Below are positions 18,587 through 31,800 of a stretch of DNA of 64,000 nucleotides, one piece after another. The position numbers and the translations under genes were made by a program. The notes beneath the pieces are model-generated. The model made no database searches. It had not been told where the DNA came from and was given only the letters and a program-made list of their open reading frames with translations. Position 1 is the stretch's first letter; every line of letters starts with the position of its first letter. Origin of the DNA: Tanypteryx hageni. Taxonomy: Eukaryota > Arthropoda > Insecta > Odonata > Petaluridae. The DNA is taken from assembly GCA_028673005.1 (NCBI GenBank), contig CM054117.1:54187370-54251369 (forward strand), read 5' to 3'.

Positions 18587-21500
18587 ATCTAGGTCATATA
18601 CGGGGTTCAACCTAAGGTTCTCAAGTTAAAATTGGTAAAGTTTGGGCTCTTACTCATGCGAGTATGAAAGGGCTCCTGTTAGGAAATTCGCCCAGGGCCC
18701 CTAAAGACTCTCCGTCCTTGTTTGCATGTTTATGTAACATAGTAAAATATTTTTCCTCACATTATTTTTACTACTTGTTAACTAAAATGTCCCTACTAAA
18801 ATAATACTTTCCTGTGCTTGTACATGTATGTTAAAATAAAGTATTATAGTAACATAAAATACCATTCAATGGAATCCATAAAAAATGTTCCCTTTCCCTT
18901 CCGGTGGAATAAAACCGTTACTAGGGCGCAAGAAATCCAAATACATAAACTAGAGACAATTTTTGAAGGGATTTCCCCGGGAGCTACAATTGCCAGTTAC
19001 GGTGCTGGGGTGGCATAATAACAAATCAATGCATTCCGCATATGTTTATAGTTATTTTGAAAAAATTATGAAATTAATTCTGCATCTTTTTCATTCAATA
19101 TGTTTTAAAATTCATTTATCAAAAAGAGCTATACTTTTGCGAGGAGAAGTCATAGGCTTCATTCTATCTCCAGTTGCAGTTACCTTGTGGTCTCTTCATA
19201 TTGGTATTAGAAAGGAAATCGAAAGTTATATTGAAAAATAATTTAGTCGCAAAGTAATCCAACGACTTGGAAGTGAAACCGCTTTACACTTAGGATATAT
19301 TTGAAAATGTTTTCTGCTGCATTTAAATTGGAGATTGACTATTTAACGGTGTTCACGAAAGCTCAGCATGTTTCAATGAAATGCGCTAATTTAACTATGC
19401 ACTTGGATTGGGTTTGGTAAATTTCCAATAATAATAAGCCTAACCATATGTAATATTTAATAAATTTTAATGAATTTATCAAACCGCCAGGCGTTTTTAG
19501 AATAGTTTTAGAAGGGAATTCAGGGCAATAATTTTAATTAAGGTTTTTGCGATGTGGAAAACTTTGGGAACAGCTGACGTACACTGACCACCCCTACGAA
19601 AACCTTCCCCCTTTCCTCCCACAAAACCTCTCCTTAGATCCGGCTTCCTCGTTTGCGAAGTTAGCTCACTATCTAGTTCGTCCTGCATATCCTATGAGGT
19701 TTTCTAGGGAACAGTTCGTTCCGACTTTTTGTGTCATGTTTTTCAAGCTTTGATATGGTACACACGCATCATGGGGACCTTGAAGTTCGTATTTTCAAAA
19801 TAGTGACTGATTTTGCTGTGAAACTTCTCCCCTAGCTGTATTTGGACTCCACGTTTTACATCAACATTCTTATTCCATCTTTCTATATTTCACCCTCCTT
19901 TGCTCTTTGCACGGACGCTTTGTGACATCAATTTTTCTTTCTAAGCCCTTGGAAGATTGTTGAATAATGGCTGCTATCAGGGGTGGCCCGAGGAATTTGG
20001 GCGCCTCGGGCGAGGTAGCACTCCAGCGCCCCCCTCCGTAAATGTTTGATGAGATGTTTACAAAGTGCATGTTAATTTGTTCATTGCTCTAATAATTTTT
20101 GATAATGAAAAAATAAATGGAATACCATTAAGATTCCTGCCTGTTCCATCAAATAAATTGACTTAATATTTTATTCACTTGCAAGCATTGCCTAGATAGG
20201 TGTTCGAAGTAGTACTCTAGATTTGTCTACTCAAACAGTACTTACGCCGGCTAGCTCGTCCCTCGTCCCCGGGATTCTATAAAGAAACGATCCTGAATAG
20301 AGGTAAGATCGTTTTAAAGGATAAACAAAACGTAGTGATGATCTTTTTAGGCGCATTTCGCTTCCAGCATGAGCGCCTATTAGCCTCGGTCTGTCCGTCC
20401 GTCCGTCCGCATCTTCGTTCTCGGCTTCTACGAAACGGATTTTCATGAAATCTGATATTAAGGACTTACAGTCATAGACAATTAGAAAATGACATAAATG
20501 AAACACGTAAGGAAATCAGGGGTTACTAGTGATAAAAAAAATGAACTTTCCATGATATCTCGTAAAGTATTAGTCATATCAAAAGAGTTTTCAAATATTA
20601 CTTGTAGAACTAGTAGAGTATTACATTCCTTATATATTTTTATCTTAAGAGTAGCCGTTATAAAGAAGGTCGTAATTCCCTTTGTACTTAAAAAAATCAT
20701 GCATGACTACCAACTGTTGTCAACGTAAATAATCTTATTGTTTGCTGAAGTAAATAAGATCTACAATAATTACAAAAATAAATTTAATTCCTTACGCGTG
20801 CATGAAAGATTTTATAAGCGGAAGGAAATGGGTTATCCACGACGAAGAAAAGAACGTAAACGTAAATATTACAACTACTGATCTCAAGTGAGGTATGTTT
20901 TAAATAATTTTTGATTGTTTGATCGATAAAAACTGATTATAAAATAAATCGGAAAATAAAAATTGAATATTTCCCTGGCATAATTTGTGATATATCGTTT
21001 TGCAGTATTTAGTCATTAAAATTACGAAATATATTTATTATTACATCAACTCAGGGTGGGAAGAAATTTTTAGTAGACAGAGAGATATACATAATCGGGT
21101 GGTGGCGTTTTACTGTTTTATGTTGTGCGTTCGTTCAAATTATATCGTTTAGTTTCAAATACTCCATCGCACGAAACGCGCCTATTTGTGATACACTGTA
21201 CACTTTTCTAACTTGTTTTGAAGTTTATTTTGGAGGAAATATCTAATTAGACACCAGGATCAATCATCTCAGAAATGGGAATTAGTCCGATAGGAATGCA
21301 CTAACAATAAGTTGCGGAATGTGTTGTTTTAAAGGAATATTTTTGCTTAAAACAGCACAATATAACCAGTAGTTAAGTTGGGTCAAAGGTCAGCCTCGGT
21401 TTTTATGGGATTGTATCATGCAAAATGGGTATCGTCTTGGGATCATCGACCGTTACATCGTGGAAGGTCGCATTGGAAGTTGGAAGCGCTTAGACTGGCC

Positions 21501-22276
21501 GGGTAAAAGTTTAATTGGAAATCGCTCGATATATTCTGCTGTATATGAACAATCTTTAAAATTAAAACTTAGAAAATATTTTATGATCATAATTTTAGAG
21601 AAAAAACATGATCTTTTTACTAAATTTCACGGATCACTTGTTCGTCGTAGTCTCATAAAATGCTGTAAGAGATCCCATGCGGCTTGTGGACCGTCGGTTG
21701 CCTACCACTACTCTAATTTTTGTGCTCCTCGTTATTGATCGCACCTGCATTTGAGGGAAATTGGTCTAATCAGAGCTACAACCCTAGATAATATCACCGT
21801 TTTAGATATTTAGTAGCGGTAAGTAATCGATACAAATGAAATAATGGCAGCCAAAAAATGAAAACTTCAGAGCAAATGGTATTTGAAATTTTATATCTAT
21901 TTTAACATACATATATTTATATGATCGTTTTTTGCTATGTGAGTTCTATTCTTTTATTATTAAGGTTTTTGTCTACAAAATATAGTCACGTGTTTGCGCG
22001 GAATTTCATCCTCGATCAAATGTCACTCTAAAATTGGTGGTTGTCCTAAATACATCTATATTTTCTCAGAAAATTGAATTACGCTTTATATAAAACGGGC
22101 ACCTTACAACAACCGAATTGGAACGGACGTATCCGACGCGAGAGTGGAAGATTCTCCTTAGAGCCTGCATTCTAAACGGCGGTTTCCGATGTGGCATTTC
22201 TCATTTGCCCCAGACAGCTACCTTTCAAAATTCCAGAGTTGGAGAAGTTTCGTACGGATCCCCTTGAAAGATAACG
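18587..22276. other. Long non-coding stretch, no gene recognised
   Basis: Mostly AT-rich. Noted within it: a one-sided hAT-like end at about 19978 (CAGGGGTGGCCCGAGGAATT) with no partner found; a GTCC tandem patch at about 20393-20410; and a 106-codon plus-strand frame at 21418-21738 with no motif. None is enough to call a gene. Confidence 0.45.
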
Positions 22277-22487
22277 CTCTAAGGCAGCGATTCCCAAACT
22301 CGGGGGGGGGGGGGGGTGAGGTACTTACAGGGGGGGGTGTGAGGTACTTACAGGGGGGGGGGGGCGTGAGGCCATGAGAAAAAAATTCCTTTAAAATATG
22401 AAATTCAATTGGACAACGCCTTTTTAGCCGCATTTAATCATATCTTTTTTTACCACCGGGCAGAAAAAAATCCAGCCGTAATTGGGA

Positions 22488-23895
22488 CTAACTGCATCAT
22501 CCACAGACAAGCCTTGACTGCTAAGACCCCATCCACATGACCCATGTATTTCGTTTAATTTGGCAATAAAAGTTGTGAATTTTGTGAAGAGAAACACTTT
22601 AAATACAAGGCTTTTTGCAGCTCTTTACACAGATTTGGTAGCTGATCATAAAACTCGCATGTTTCACACGGAAATTCGTCAAAAGGAAATATGCTGAGTC
22701 TATTCTACGAACACAGGTATGATGAAGTAGAAAATTTACTCCAAAGTCAAAAAATAGAAGAATTGTATGGTGATTTCAAAGACGAGATGTTTCAACTTTC
22801 ACTGGCGTACCTTTTAGATATTTTTGAGGCTATCAACAACCTCAATTTGAAGCTGCACGGAAGAAACGCAAACATCATTACCCACTAAATGCCATCAGAG
22901 CTTTCATGGAGAAAATTCAGCTATTGAAGCGCGGATTTCAAGCAAGAGACTTTACATCGTTCCTCCATCTCAGCGAACTCCTAGCTGAAAATGAATATAA
23001 GCATTACCTGGATCAAAATTGTCTCATTTGGATTGCCTTATTGAAGAGTTCATGCACTATTTTTCAGATGCGACCTTGAATCAGAGGTGGATTGTGGAAT
23101 TTCCGGGGCCCTCAACATAAACATAATAAAAGAACAATAAATAATAATAATAATAGATGATAACAATAATAATCACACATCTTACGCAGTAGATGGCTCT
23201 GCTGTCAAAAGCAAAATTGCCTTTTTTAGCATCTCCTTCTCAAACGCGTCACGTCGTTGCTGTTCAAGTTTTCTGGTTTGGCATGGAATAAGACGGAATT
23301 ATTTGGAAAGTAATTTAATAATTGTGGTTTAACATACTAAGAAAAAATTAGAGTATTTATTGAACTGTAACAAAATATAGAGAACTTTTTCATTTTAAAT
23401 TAGAATTGTATATATATCGTACTCAAGATACAAAAACAAAACAAAAGTGGCTTTTGGGGCCCTTTAGACAACCGGGGCCTTGGGCCACAGGCCAATTAGC
23501 CCATATATAGATCCGCTCCTGCCTTGGATAATCCTGTTTGGAAATTGGTGCGAAATCCATTCATCATAGATGTGGATTCGTTGCCGGACCCTTTGCAGGA
23601 ACAGGCCATCGAACTGAAGTGTGACTCAAGTGCAAAGGATAATTTCGAAACCATGTACCTGGACAAGTTTTGGGTTAAATACCTCCCCATTTACCCAAAA
23701 GTTGGCGAAGAAGCGCTGCGTTTAATCATTCCCTTTTCTTCTAATTATCTTTGTGAATCTGGTTTTTCAACTCCCACTCTAATATAAACAAAACAGCACA
23801 ATCGGCTGGAAGTGGAGAGTGACTTGCGTTGTTCATCCTTCCAACCTAGAATTTCTAGGCTTGTACGAGAAAAACAATATAACCCGTTCCATTAA
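22488..23895 (+). pseudogene. hAT transposase remnant (ZBED/SCAND3-like), C-terminal half
   Basis: Readable pieces in order: NCIIHRQALTAK (the conserved C..HR.AL.AK of this transposase group), FCSSLHRFGS-like sequence in shifted frames, the open frame 22691-22888 (MLSLFYEHRYDEVENLL..., LSLAYLLDIFEAINNLNLKL), and after the nested insertion NPVWKLVRNPF, IELKCDSSAKDNF, FWVKYLP, then the dimerisation motif PFSSNYLCESGFS. Several frameshifts and a stop after the motif disable it. The N-terminal BED finger and first catalytic half are missing. Known: cut-and-paste transposase. It cannot be active. Confidence 0.8.
23082..23521. mobile_element. Nested 440 bp hAT-type MITE
   Basis: Ends CAGAGGTGGAT and (reversed) CAGGAGCGGAT are imperfect inverted repeats. 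Flanks CCTTGAAT (23074-23081) and CCTTGGAT (23522-23529) form an 8 bp duplication with one mismatch. GGGGCCC words sit just inside each end. AT-rich interior with an ATA/ATAAT microsatellite near 23130-23175. It interrupts the transposase remnant of the host element, so it inserted later. Confidence 0.75.
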
Positions 23896-24382
23896 AATAA
23901 TTCCATTGAAATTGCTTTTATTTGCATACGTTTTCGTTTTATCTTCAAAAGTAATTTACTGGAAAAAATTCTATTTACTGCAGTTTAGTCGTTTTAATTA
24001 GGTTTGAATTGGTTAGAATATGAAGTATTTTTGTGATATATATTATTACAACTATTACAAGTGTCAATTAAAAAATACTGACATTATTTTTTGTTCGTTT
24101 GATAAAATAATACTTTTTATGAGTATTTTTAAATGCACGATATTTATGCATCTCATATATGAGTAAATGATTATGAATTAATTGATCATTAACAATAATA
24201 TAAATCTGTTACAAAATATGTAATAAAATGTTACAAATAAATATAATCTTTATCAACAATAAGATAAGTATGCTTGCAAACGGTTACATTTATTTCAATT
24301 AAATAAATGAGGGGGCCGTGAGGGTTTCATGAAAACCAAAAGGGGGCGTAATGCCAAAAGTTTGGGAAACACTGCTCTAATG

Positions 24383-25100
24383 ACTCGCCTATGACGCCAA
24401 GGGAAAGCTTAAGTCCGAAGAAGAAGTTGAATAATATGGGACAGCGTTCCGTCTTTTTGCCTTCCCATCCAATGAGGACAACTCCCTTCACCAGTCGCTG
24501 CCGTGAAATATAGTGAAATATTCTCGTTGTATAAACAGCCGAAAGATGTCAGAATAGACAGGGAAAGGAATTAACATCATTATGTTATATTATCTTTACA
24601 ATCCTTTTTTTAAAGAAAATCTTTATAAAATAAAATAGCATTTAATTCTAAAACCAAGAGACGAAATAACTTCGTCTAACTTTCATTCCACAGCATTCCA
24701 AACTAATAAAACTTGGGAATTACTTTTGCATTAAATATTGAGAATATGACAGAAGGACCATAGAGATTTCCGAAAAAACCATTTTCATCGACCAATTTTG
24801 TGCGCGACATCACAATTTATTAAATTTGGTTTTTGTTTGGGATTGGGTGCTCCAATCCCTCCAATAATCCCATAATGGTTTATTTCATATAACGCCGTTT
24901 CAACAGCTGAAATGATCGTTGCAAAGTTAGTTAGATAGGGACTGCAATTACAGAAACACTCAGATTAAAAGCTGGCTTGAGACGCTAAATGGGGCATAAA
25001 GTTAACCTACCGAAGTCAAATAGTGGGACCTACATCCCAGTCTTACAAAGCAATTTTCATTCCGGGTGAGGATTGACAAAAAATTTAGACGCAAAGAGTC
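24383..25100. other. Non-coding stretch between two hAT elements
   Basis: About 720 bp with no gene, RNA or repeat that I recognise. Confidence 0.5.
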
Positions 25101-25314
25101 CAATAGATCAGGGTTTCTCAAACTGGGTTTCGTAGAAGTCTTGGGTTCCGCATCAGTCATTTTTGGTTCCGTGGCCGATTTTAGAGAAATAAACCATTCA
25201 TAGTTTCGAATTACAAGTTTTGAGATTATGATAAAAAATCAAAATTCCATTCCCACTGCATTTCATTACTATCTTTCTAAGAACGCCCCCGGTCAACTTC
25301 GATAAAATAAACGT

Positions 25315-25317
<3 letters not shown>

Positions 25318-25371
<54 letters not shown>
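25318..25371. repeat. TA microsatellite
   Basis: About 27 uninterrupted TA units inside the 5' non-coding part of the hAT element. Confidence 0.95.
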
Positions 25372-25375
<4 letters not shown>

Positions 25376-26095
25376 GGGAAACAAATGAATTTTAAAAAAT
25401 TTAGATTGTAAAAGTGTAACTTATGACAGCTTCACTTTACTATTCAAAACATGTTTTCGATGTATAATGCATTGGTTGTAGTCAGAGTTGCCTTGCTGGT
25501 TTTCATTAAGAAAGCCAAACTTAATGCAGAATTATGGCAAACTATATATATATAAGTAAACATAGTCATATGCTTTTCTCAATTTCGTATTTAAAATAAT
25601 GCAATATCGTTATTGTCCGAACATGTCTAAAATTATAGGAATCTGCAAATAAAACGTTTCTGCTCGTACCAAACCATACCAAAAACGTTTCCAATTATAA
25701 ATAACTATATATTCCGTTTGTAACGTATATAACTATATATTTCAAAGACAATCAGAAGCAGAAAATATCTGTAGAATGTAGATGTTTGTATTATTTATTA
25801 TTTTTCACAATAACTTTTGCTTGAATAATAAGTACTTAATTTTGAAGTAAGAACATTAATTCTGCATATATATTGCTGAAGTGGTAAAATTTGGCAACTC
25901 AAGCTAATATTACGCAATAATTTTCAAGCGCTTTCAGTTTCGGCAACAATAAATGTGATGTGGTTGTTAAAAATTGCGCACAATATGGGTGTTAAATAGT
26001 TTAGTGACTTTTCTAATGCTTGCGTAGGGAAAATAAATGTTTTGGGAAATTATAATTCCCTATAATCAACAAATTGCACTCTATTTGCATCCCAA

Positions 26096-27993
26096 ATGGA
26101 TAAATGGTTGAAAAGCAATAATAAGTTAAGTGCTAATAGGCAGAACCCAAGCAACGTGAACGAAAGAGGTGTTACTCAGCTTGAGCCTACAGCAAGTTCA
26201 TCTTTAAAAGCATCATCAAAACAACAAGATGAACAAAGTAAAAATAAGAAAAGAAAATATGATGAAACTCTTATTGCTTATGGTTTCACCTGGACAGGTG
26301 ATAAGAATGAACCAAGTGGACTGTGTTGAATGTGGAAACGTTTTAAGTAACAGCAGCTTAAATCCAACTAAACTAAAGCGACATTTAGAGACAACACATT
26401 CGAATTTAAAAAAATCCAAGTGAAGAATATTTTAAAAGAAAGTGTTTGGAATTGAATCAAAGGAAAGCTACATTTCGCTCATTTGTGTCAGAAAACTTGG
26501 TTCATATCGCATTAGTTATCGACTAGCAAAAGCAGGTGAAGCACATACATTTGCAGAAAACTTAATAAAGCCCTGTGCAAAAGATTTGGTTGAGTGCATG
26601 GTAGATAAAAAATGTCAAAAATATTGATAACGTGCCACTTTCTAATGACACAGTTCAAAGACGTATTCATGAAATGTCAAATTTTTGTGAAACTGAGCTA
26701 ATAAGACGAGTTAAAATGAGCTCAACATTGTGTCTTGAAATGAATGAGACAACAGACGTTGTTGGTTTAGCAGTTTTGCTTGTGTTTGTACGCTATATTT
26801 ATGAAGGTAGCATTGAAGAAGACTTATTAATCTGCAAGCCTTTGGAAAGTCATACTACAGGGGAAGCAATATTTAATTTAATTGATTCATTTATGGGAAA
26901 AAATGAAATTTCATGGAAGCTTTGTTCAAGTATTTGCACTGATGGAGCTGCAGCTATGGTAGGGAAAATTTCTGGTTCTGTTGCAAGAATAAAAAAGAAA
27001 AATCAGAATATTGAAAGTATCCATTGTTGTCTTCATCGTCAAGCCCTAGCAGCAAAACGTATGCCTCAAGATCTAATATTAGTAGTAAACGATGTTGTAA
27101 AACTGGTCAATTTTATTAAATCAAGACCACTAAATGCAAGAAGCTTCAGCTTACTATGTGAAAGTATGGGAAGTCTGCATGCAACTTTATTACTACACAC
27201 TGAAGTGCGCTGATTATCTCGCGGAAAAGTGTTGGCACGATTTTTCGAATTGCGTGAAGAAATTGGGTTTTTTCTATCTGAACATCCTTTTGAACTTTCA
27301 GCCAAACTAAAAGATCAGTGTTGGATGGAAAAAATGGCATATCTTTCTGATATATTCACTTACTTGAATGAGGTTAATCTTGCAATGCAGGGTACCAATG
27401 TAACATGTTTCAAAGTCCAAGGTAAAATTAATGCACTTTAGTGTAAACTAAAACTCTGGGGTGACTATGTAGCTAAGGGTGATGTCGAATGTATTGAAAA
27501 CCTTAGTAGTTTTTTACTACCAAATAAAAAATCCCTAAGTCAAGATACAAAAGATTCAATTTTGCAACATTTGTCTGATATGTGCAAAACAATAATAGAG
27601 TATTTTCCAGCTGAAATTGAAAGCTAACTTTGGGTTGAAAATCCATTTGTAGACTCGTTAAACTTAAGCAATCTTTCACGGGAAGAAAAGGAACAGCAAA
27701 TAGACATTGCAACGGATTTTACATAAAAATCAAAATTTAAACAAGTGGAACTGACAAAATTTTGGATTGAATTATTAATGGAGTACCCTGCTATAAGCCC
27801 AAAAGCTTTAAAAGTGCTAATGCGATTTCCAACTACATATTTATGTGAAAGAGCTTTTTCACTGTATTCAGTAACAAAAAACAAATTTAGAAATAGACTG
27901 AATATAGAAGCTGACTTACGGTTACAAGTAACATCCATAATTCCAAATATTAAGGCGCTCTATGACCAGAAACAGGCTCACCCAGGTCACTAA
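26096..27993 (+). pseudogene. hAT transposase (ZBED5/SCAND3-like), several frameshifts and stops
   Basis: About 630 codons in pieces. The N-terminus MDKWLKSNNKLSANR is followed by a BED-type zinc finger in a shifted frame (CVECGNVLSNSSLNPTKLKR then HLETTH). Next come MPLSNDTVQRRI, the RNase H-like core with CLEMNETTDVV and ICTDGAAAMVG, CCLHRQALAAK, LNARSFSLLCESMG, and the C-terminal dimerisation motif FPTTYLCERAFSLY. Stops fall after HTEVR (near 27213), near 27440, 27626 and 27726; frame changes lie before 26229, 26440 and 26632. Many stops are single substitutions in an otherwise readable frame. It sits within intact hAT ends on the same strand. Known: the family makes DDE-type cut-and-paste transposases. 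Inferred: inactive. Confidence 0.9.
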
Positions 27994-28202
27994 CTTTTGA
28001 TGTTTTAGTTATGGAAGTTGAATTTTTTAAACACTAAGGTAAGAAAATTAGAACTAAATTTTGTTAACACAATGTTATTTTAATGCTTATTTGCAACATG
28101 GCTGTAATAAATTTTTTTCAAATATCTTTTAGGTTCTGGAAAATTTTCGCCCAATCTAGGGGTTCCATGAGTACGATAAGTTTGAGAAACCCTGCAATAG
28201 AT

Positions 28203-28602
28203 AGCATTAATCAGGAAGAAACAAGGTAAACAAGATAGTAATTACACGCTAGTTGCAACACAAACGACCCCGGGAAAGATCGCGCATGCTCACTTTTATC
28301 ACGGGAGCAAAACATAGCCAACACTCATTGGACCGTCAATAAAACACGCTGTGACCGTATACGATTTTTCCTTTATCATTCTTGCGCTTAAAGGACGATT
28401 TCGTGATCGATGGTTGCGAGAGGGAGTGACAAAATACGAGATAGCGAAATGGCTGAAACAAATCACGCGCGCATGAATTCGTCAGCATTTCACTCCATTC
28501 ACGTAAAAAATCAACAAATCTCTGTTCCATGCCAAATATAACTGCGATACATACAGAAGTGCATTGACAGTCTCGGGTTTGATTCCATAACATTCCTTCC
28601 AA
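28203..28602. other. Non-coding stretch with one 47 bp direct repeat copy
   Basis: 28391-28437 (starts AAGGACGATTTCGTGATCGA) recurs at 29778-29824 with one mismatch. Otherwise nothing recognised. Confidence 0.5.
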
Positions 28603-28892
28603 TTTGATTTACATGGAAAATCTGAAATCCATCTTGCAGGCTAATTTTCTCTTGCACATTAAAATATCTTAGAATTGTAATATCGGAGCAGGATTTGTAC
28701 TATTCCGAGGATAGAAATGAAGATTCTAATTTTTTTCGTAGAATTTTGCTTATTGATCGTATTTCTTAGAATTTCGCGTAAATACAGGCGTTTTTCCAGT
28801 TTTTATCACTCATTACGAGAGTGTTGTCATAGCAACAACTATAACCAGAAAGTAGGCATTATAAGTTCCGTTTGGGTCGTCTTGTTTTGCCA
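28603..28892 (+). repeat. Dispersed repeat, copy 2
   Basis: Same family as 14767-15262, here without the 204 bp middle section. Runs from GATTTACATGGAAAATCTGA to CGTCTTGTTTTGCC. Confidence 0.7.
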
Positions 28893-31800
28893 AGAATCTT
28901 GCTAAAGCGAGAACAAATACATTTGTTTAAAATATCGCCGTCCCACTCCTCAGCCTCTGCCTGTCGTTTATACGTGGCGGATCGGCAATGCGTCGAGTCT
29001 TCATCGCATACCTTTCCTTATAAGTGCAAGCTTATATAATACTAGTAGAAGGTGCTTGCATGCTGCAAGCATTTCATCTCACCTTGAAAAATCATTCACT
29101 TTTCAGACAGATATTTCATCATGAGAAATATTTCTTTAATTCTAAAGATTTCTCCTCTGGACAGGTTTTCGTTTTTTCATTATGGAACAATAATGGAGTA
29201 AAACTATCGCTAATTTTTGCAATTTTAGGAATATTATACTTTTCCCAAATTGAGTTAATAATGCCACACATTTCTGCCAAAATTTAAATTTATAGTACAA
29301 TTAGAAGGGAAATAACATTTATCTAATTGTTTAAATTTAAATATTTTTTAACGGCCAAATAACGATTTTATGGATAAATTGAAATGTTTCTTCGTTTGCA
29401 TAGGCAAACTTCTAAATAATTTAAAAATTTCAGCTCCCTAACTTTCGGCGTAGTGTCTAAGCATCTACCAATTTGTTTAAACTTTAAGAATTTTTAACTG
29501 CCAAAAAAATAAAATATCAAAATTTTTATAATCCCTATTTCGTTTTTTTTTTACAAATCCTACCACTAAAAATAATTTCAGCTGCGTAGCACATTTGAAA
29601 ATGCATAAACCTTGAAAATTTGTTTAAACAATTGCGAATTTTTAGCGGCCGCATTGTTGCACTATTTTAAGATTTTCGTTTTTTCTAGTCGGTTTTGCAC
29701 AAAATCCTACCTAAGAAAAAAATTTCGAATATCCAGCTCTCCTGGAAGTGCCTAAACATTAGTATCCTCCTATATGTAAGGACGATTTCGTGATCGAAGG
29801 TTGCGAGAGGGAGTGACAAAATACTCTGTAAGAAACGTCTATATATAATGATGAAACTTACGTTTGCTTCATGTATGCGTAACATTTTTCTATATTTAAC
29901 ATTTTGGATTGGTAAATAAATTAACTCCGATAGACATGAAGAGTTTGGGAAATACTGTGTATTTCGGCTTCGAAGCAGTCGTCGTCAATGGTGGTTCATG
30001 GAAAGTATTATATTGACAAGAATCTTTTTCTTTTTGAGGAAGTCAATTTTCTTCAAGGATTGCACGTTTTGAAATTGCTGTATTCGACGGATGAAGGTAC
30101 TGGAATTCATCTCCTAGAATAAAAGGCGATCTTAAATTTCGGAAGGCGCGGGGAAGAAAGAAAAAATGAGATCGGATGAAACTTCTCATTTGTATTTTTA
30201 AAATGCCCGTTAAATAACCATTAAACGCCAGTCCAAATGCAAGACCATAACAACAGCGCAACACTTTTATTTTAATTAATAATCAGAATTTCACAGTTTT
30301 AAAGCCGGTTGTTTAATTCGTTGTCAAGTGCAAGGGAGTAACAGCCGATCGCGGTTATCAGGAATCTTTGGGATTATATTTTTGAAGATCGCACTTTAAT
30401 CGATGTCGTGCGACAAGATAAAGTATTGCAGTGAATGGCTGGAGTACACACACGAAGGGGCAACGTACTCCGTTTTTAGAGCACAATACGAATACGCCAC
30501 ATTGTGTCGGATATGAGCCGATGCCCGTCCTGTTCTCTGCGAAATGAGCTCCAGTGTCACTTGCATGTACGTGTGCGTGAGAACTTGAGCGCGTGTTGAG
30601 TTGACATCAACCCCTGCGTCCAATGATATCAGGAGGGAGCAGATAATGCGAGGGAGGCGAGGCAGGGAGGGAAGATGAAAGATGGGGTAGGACAGACGCG
30701 TCACACTCATGTGTCGTATCGTGTTCGCATTATCGAGATATTCGTTTAAAGAAGAGGAGGGAGAAAACATGTTATCATTGTGAATAAGGACTGACGTGAT
30801 GAGAACAACGATTGTTGTCGTTATTGCTGAGCACTTATTTATAAAGCGCAACTGTCAACTGATTATTCCAGGGCCTCAAAAAGGTGCTCCGCGGAGCTCA
30901 TGCGGCCCGCCAATTCACAAAGTGCGTCTCTTTAATTATTCTGAGTCTAGTGGCATTAGGTCGAAGAGGAAGCATTGACGATTCGGCAAGAAATAAACGC
31001 TGAATAATATAAAAATTGACTTAATAATCAGGAATTGAATGATCTAATCTCAATTTAAATAGATAATATTTTGTAGTGTGCTTTTAACTTTCAACATAAT
31101 ATTTGACCCTATTATTATGACATCTATTATTATCCATCTTCCCTCGCGCAGTTTTAAAAATTCGTGACCCCTTGATTATACATGTCTGGTTTTCTCAACC
31201 TTTTTAAAATTTCTGAATTCATCTAAATTATGAATTTCAGCCATATGAAGAGCTCAACGACACTTTTTTATTTAAAATTTTAAAAGAAAACGAGACAGGA
31301 TAAAATTCGTTTCGTTCAAAGAGATAAAACATCCAATTTCTTCTTGGACTTTAAACAATTCGTTACATGGAAAATAACTCGCGAACCACAGAAAGGCAGC
31401 AATCGGATCGTATGGAGCAAAAACCAAAACCACGTTCTCGTTATAAACCCGCAAACCGCTGACATTAATGCGACTGACTAGAGAAAATGCAAACTACGGG
31501 GCGGAAGGTCAGAAAATAGCCGTTAAATCTTATCGGCCGAAACAGAACAAGCTTTATCTCTCCCAGGGATAAATGAAATTCTGCAACACCATTATATTGC
31601 TTTCCTCCACCTGCCATTGTAATAGCGAAAGTTTAACCATTCGTTAATAAATCATGTTGGTGGCAATTAGAAACTTTTAAGCTAGAAATATTACATGTTA
31701 TAAATAATGTCTGCAACGCAGCTTCACTGTGATGCGAAAACAACATAATTACATCCATCCTAATGTATACAGAGCATTGTTAATTATTCTGCCCGACGAA

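Larger units (their letters stand above)
22285..24374 (+). mobile_element. hAT transposon, internally deleted, with nested MITE
   Basis: Terminal inverted repeats CAGCGATTCCCAAACT and (right end, reversed) CAGTGTTTCCCAAACT, 14/16 matching. Flanked by CTCTAAGG (22277-22284) and CTCTAATG (24375-24382), an 8 bp target duplication with one mismatch, the size expected of hAT. Subterminal G runs lie at 22303-22365. It carries only the second half of a transposase. A 440 bp element is inserted at 23082-23521, and its removal rejoins the transposase sequence. Confidence 0.85.
25109..28194 (+). mobile_element. Full-length 3.1 kb hAT transposon
   Basis: Perfect 16 bp terminal inverted repeats (CAGGGTTTCTCAAACT at 25109-25124 and its complement at 28179-28194). 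A perfect 8 bp target duplication, CAATAGAT, lies at 25101-25108 and 28195-28202. It includes a long TA microsatellite at about 25318-25371 and a transposase gene at 26096-27993. The intact ends and duplication suggest a younger insertion than its neighbours, although the gene has decayed. Confidence 0.95.

Noticed and set aside
22189..22433. Glycine/proline-rich frames on both strands
   Set aside because: Translations of the G runs at the hAT left end.
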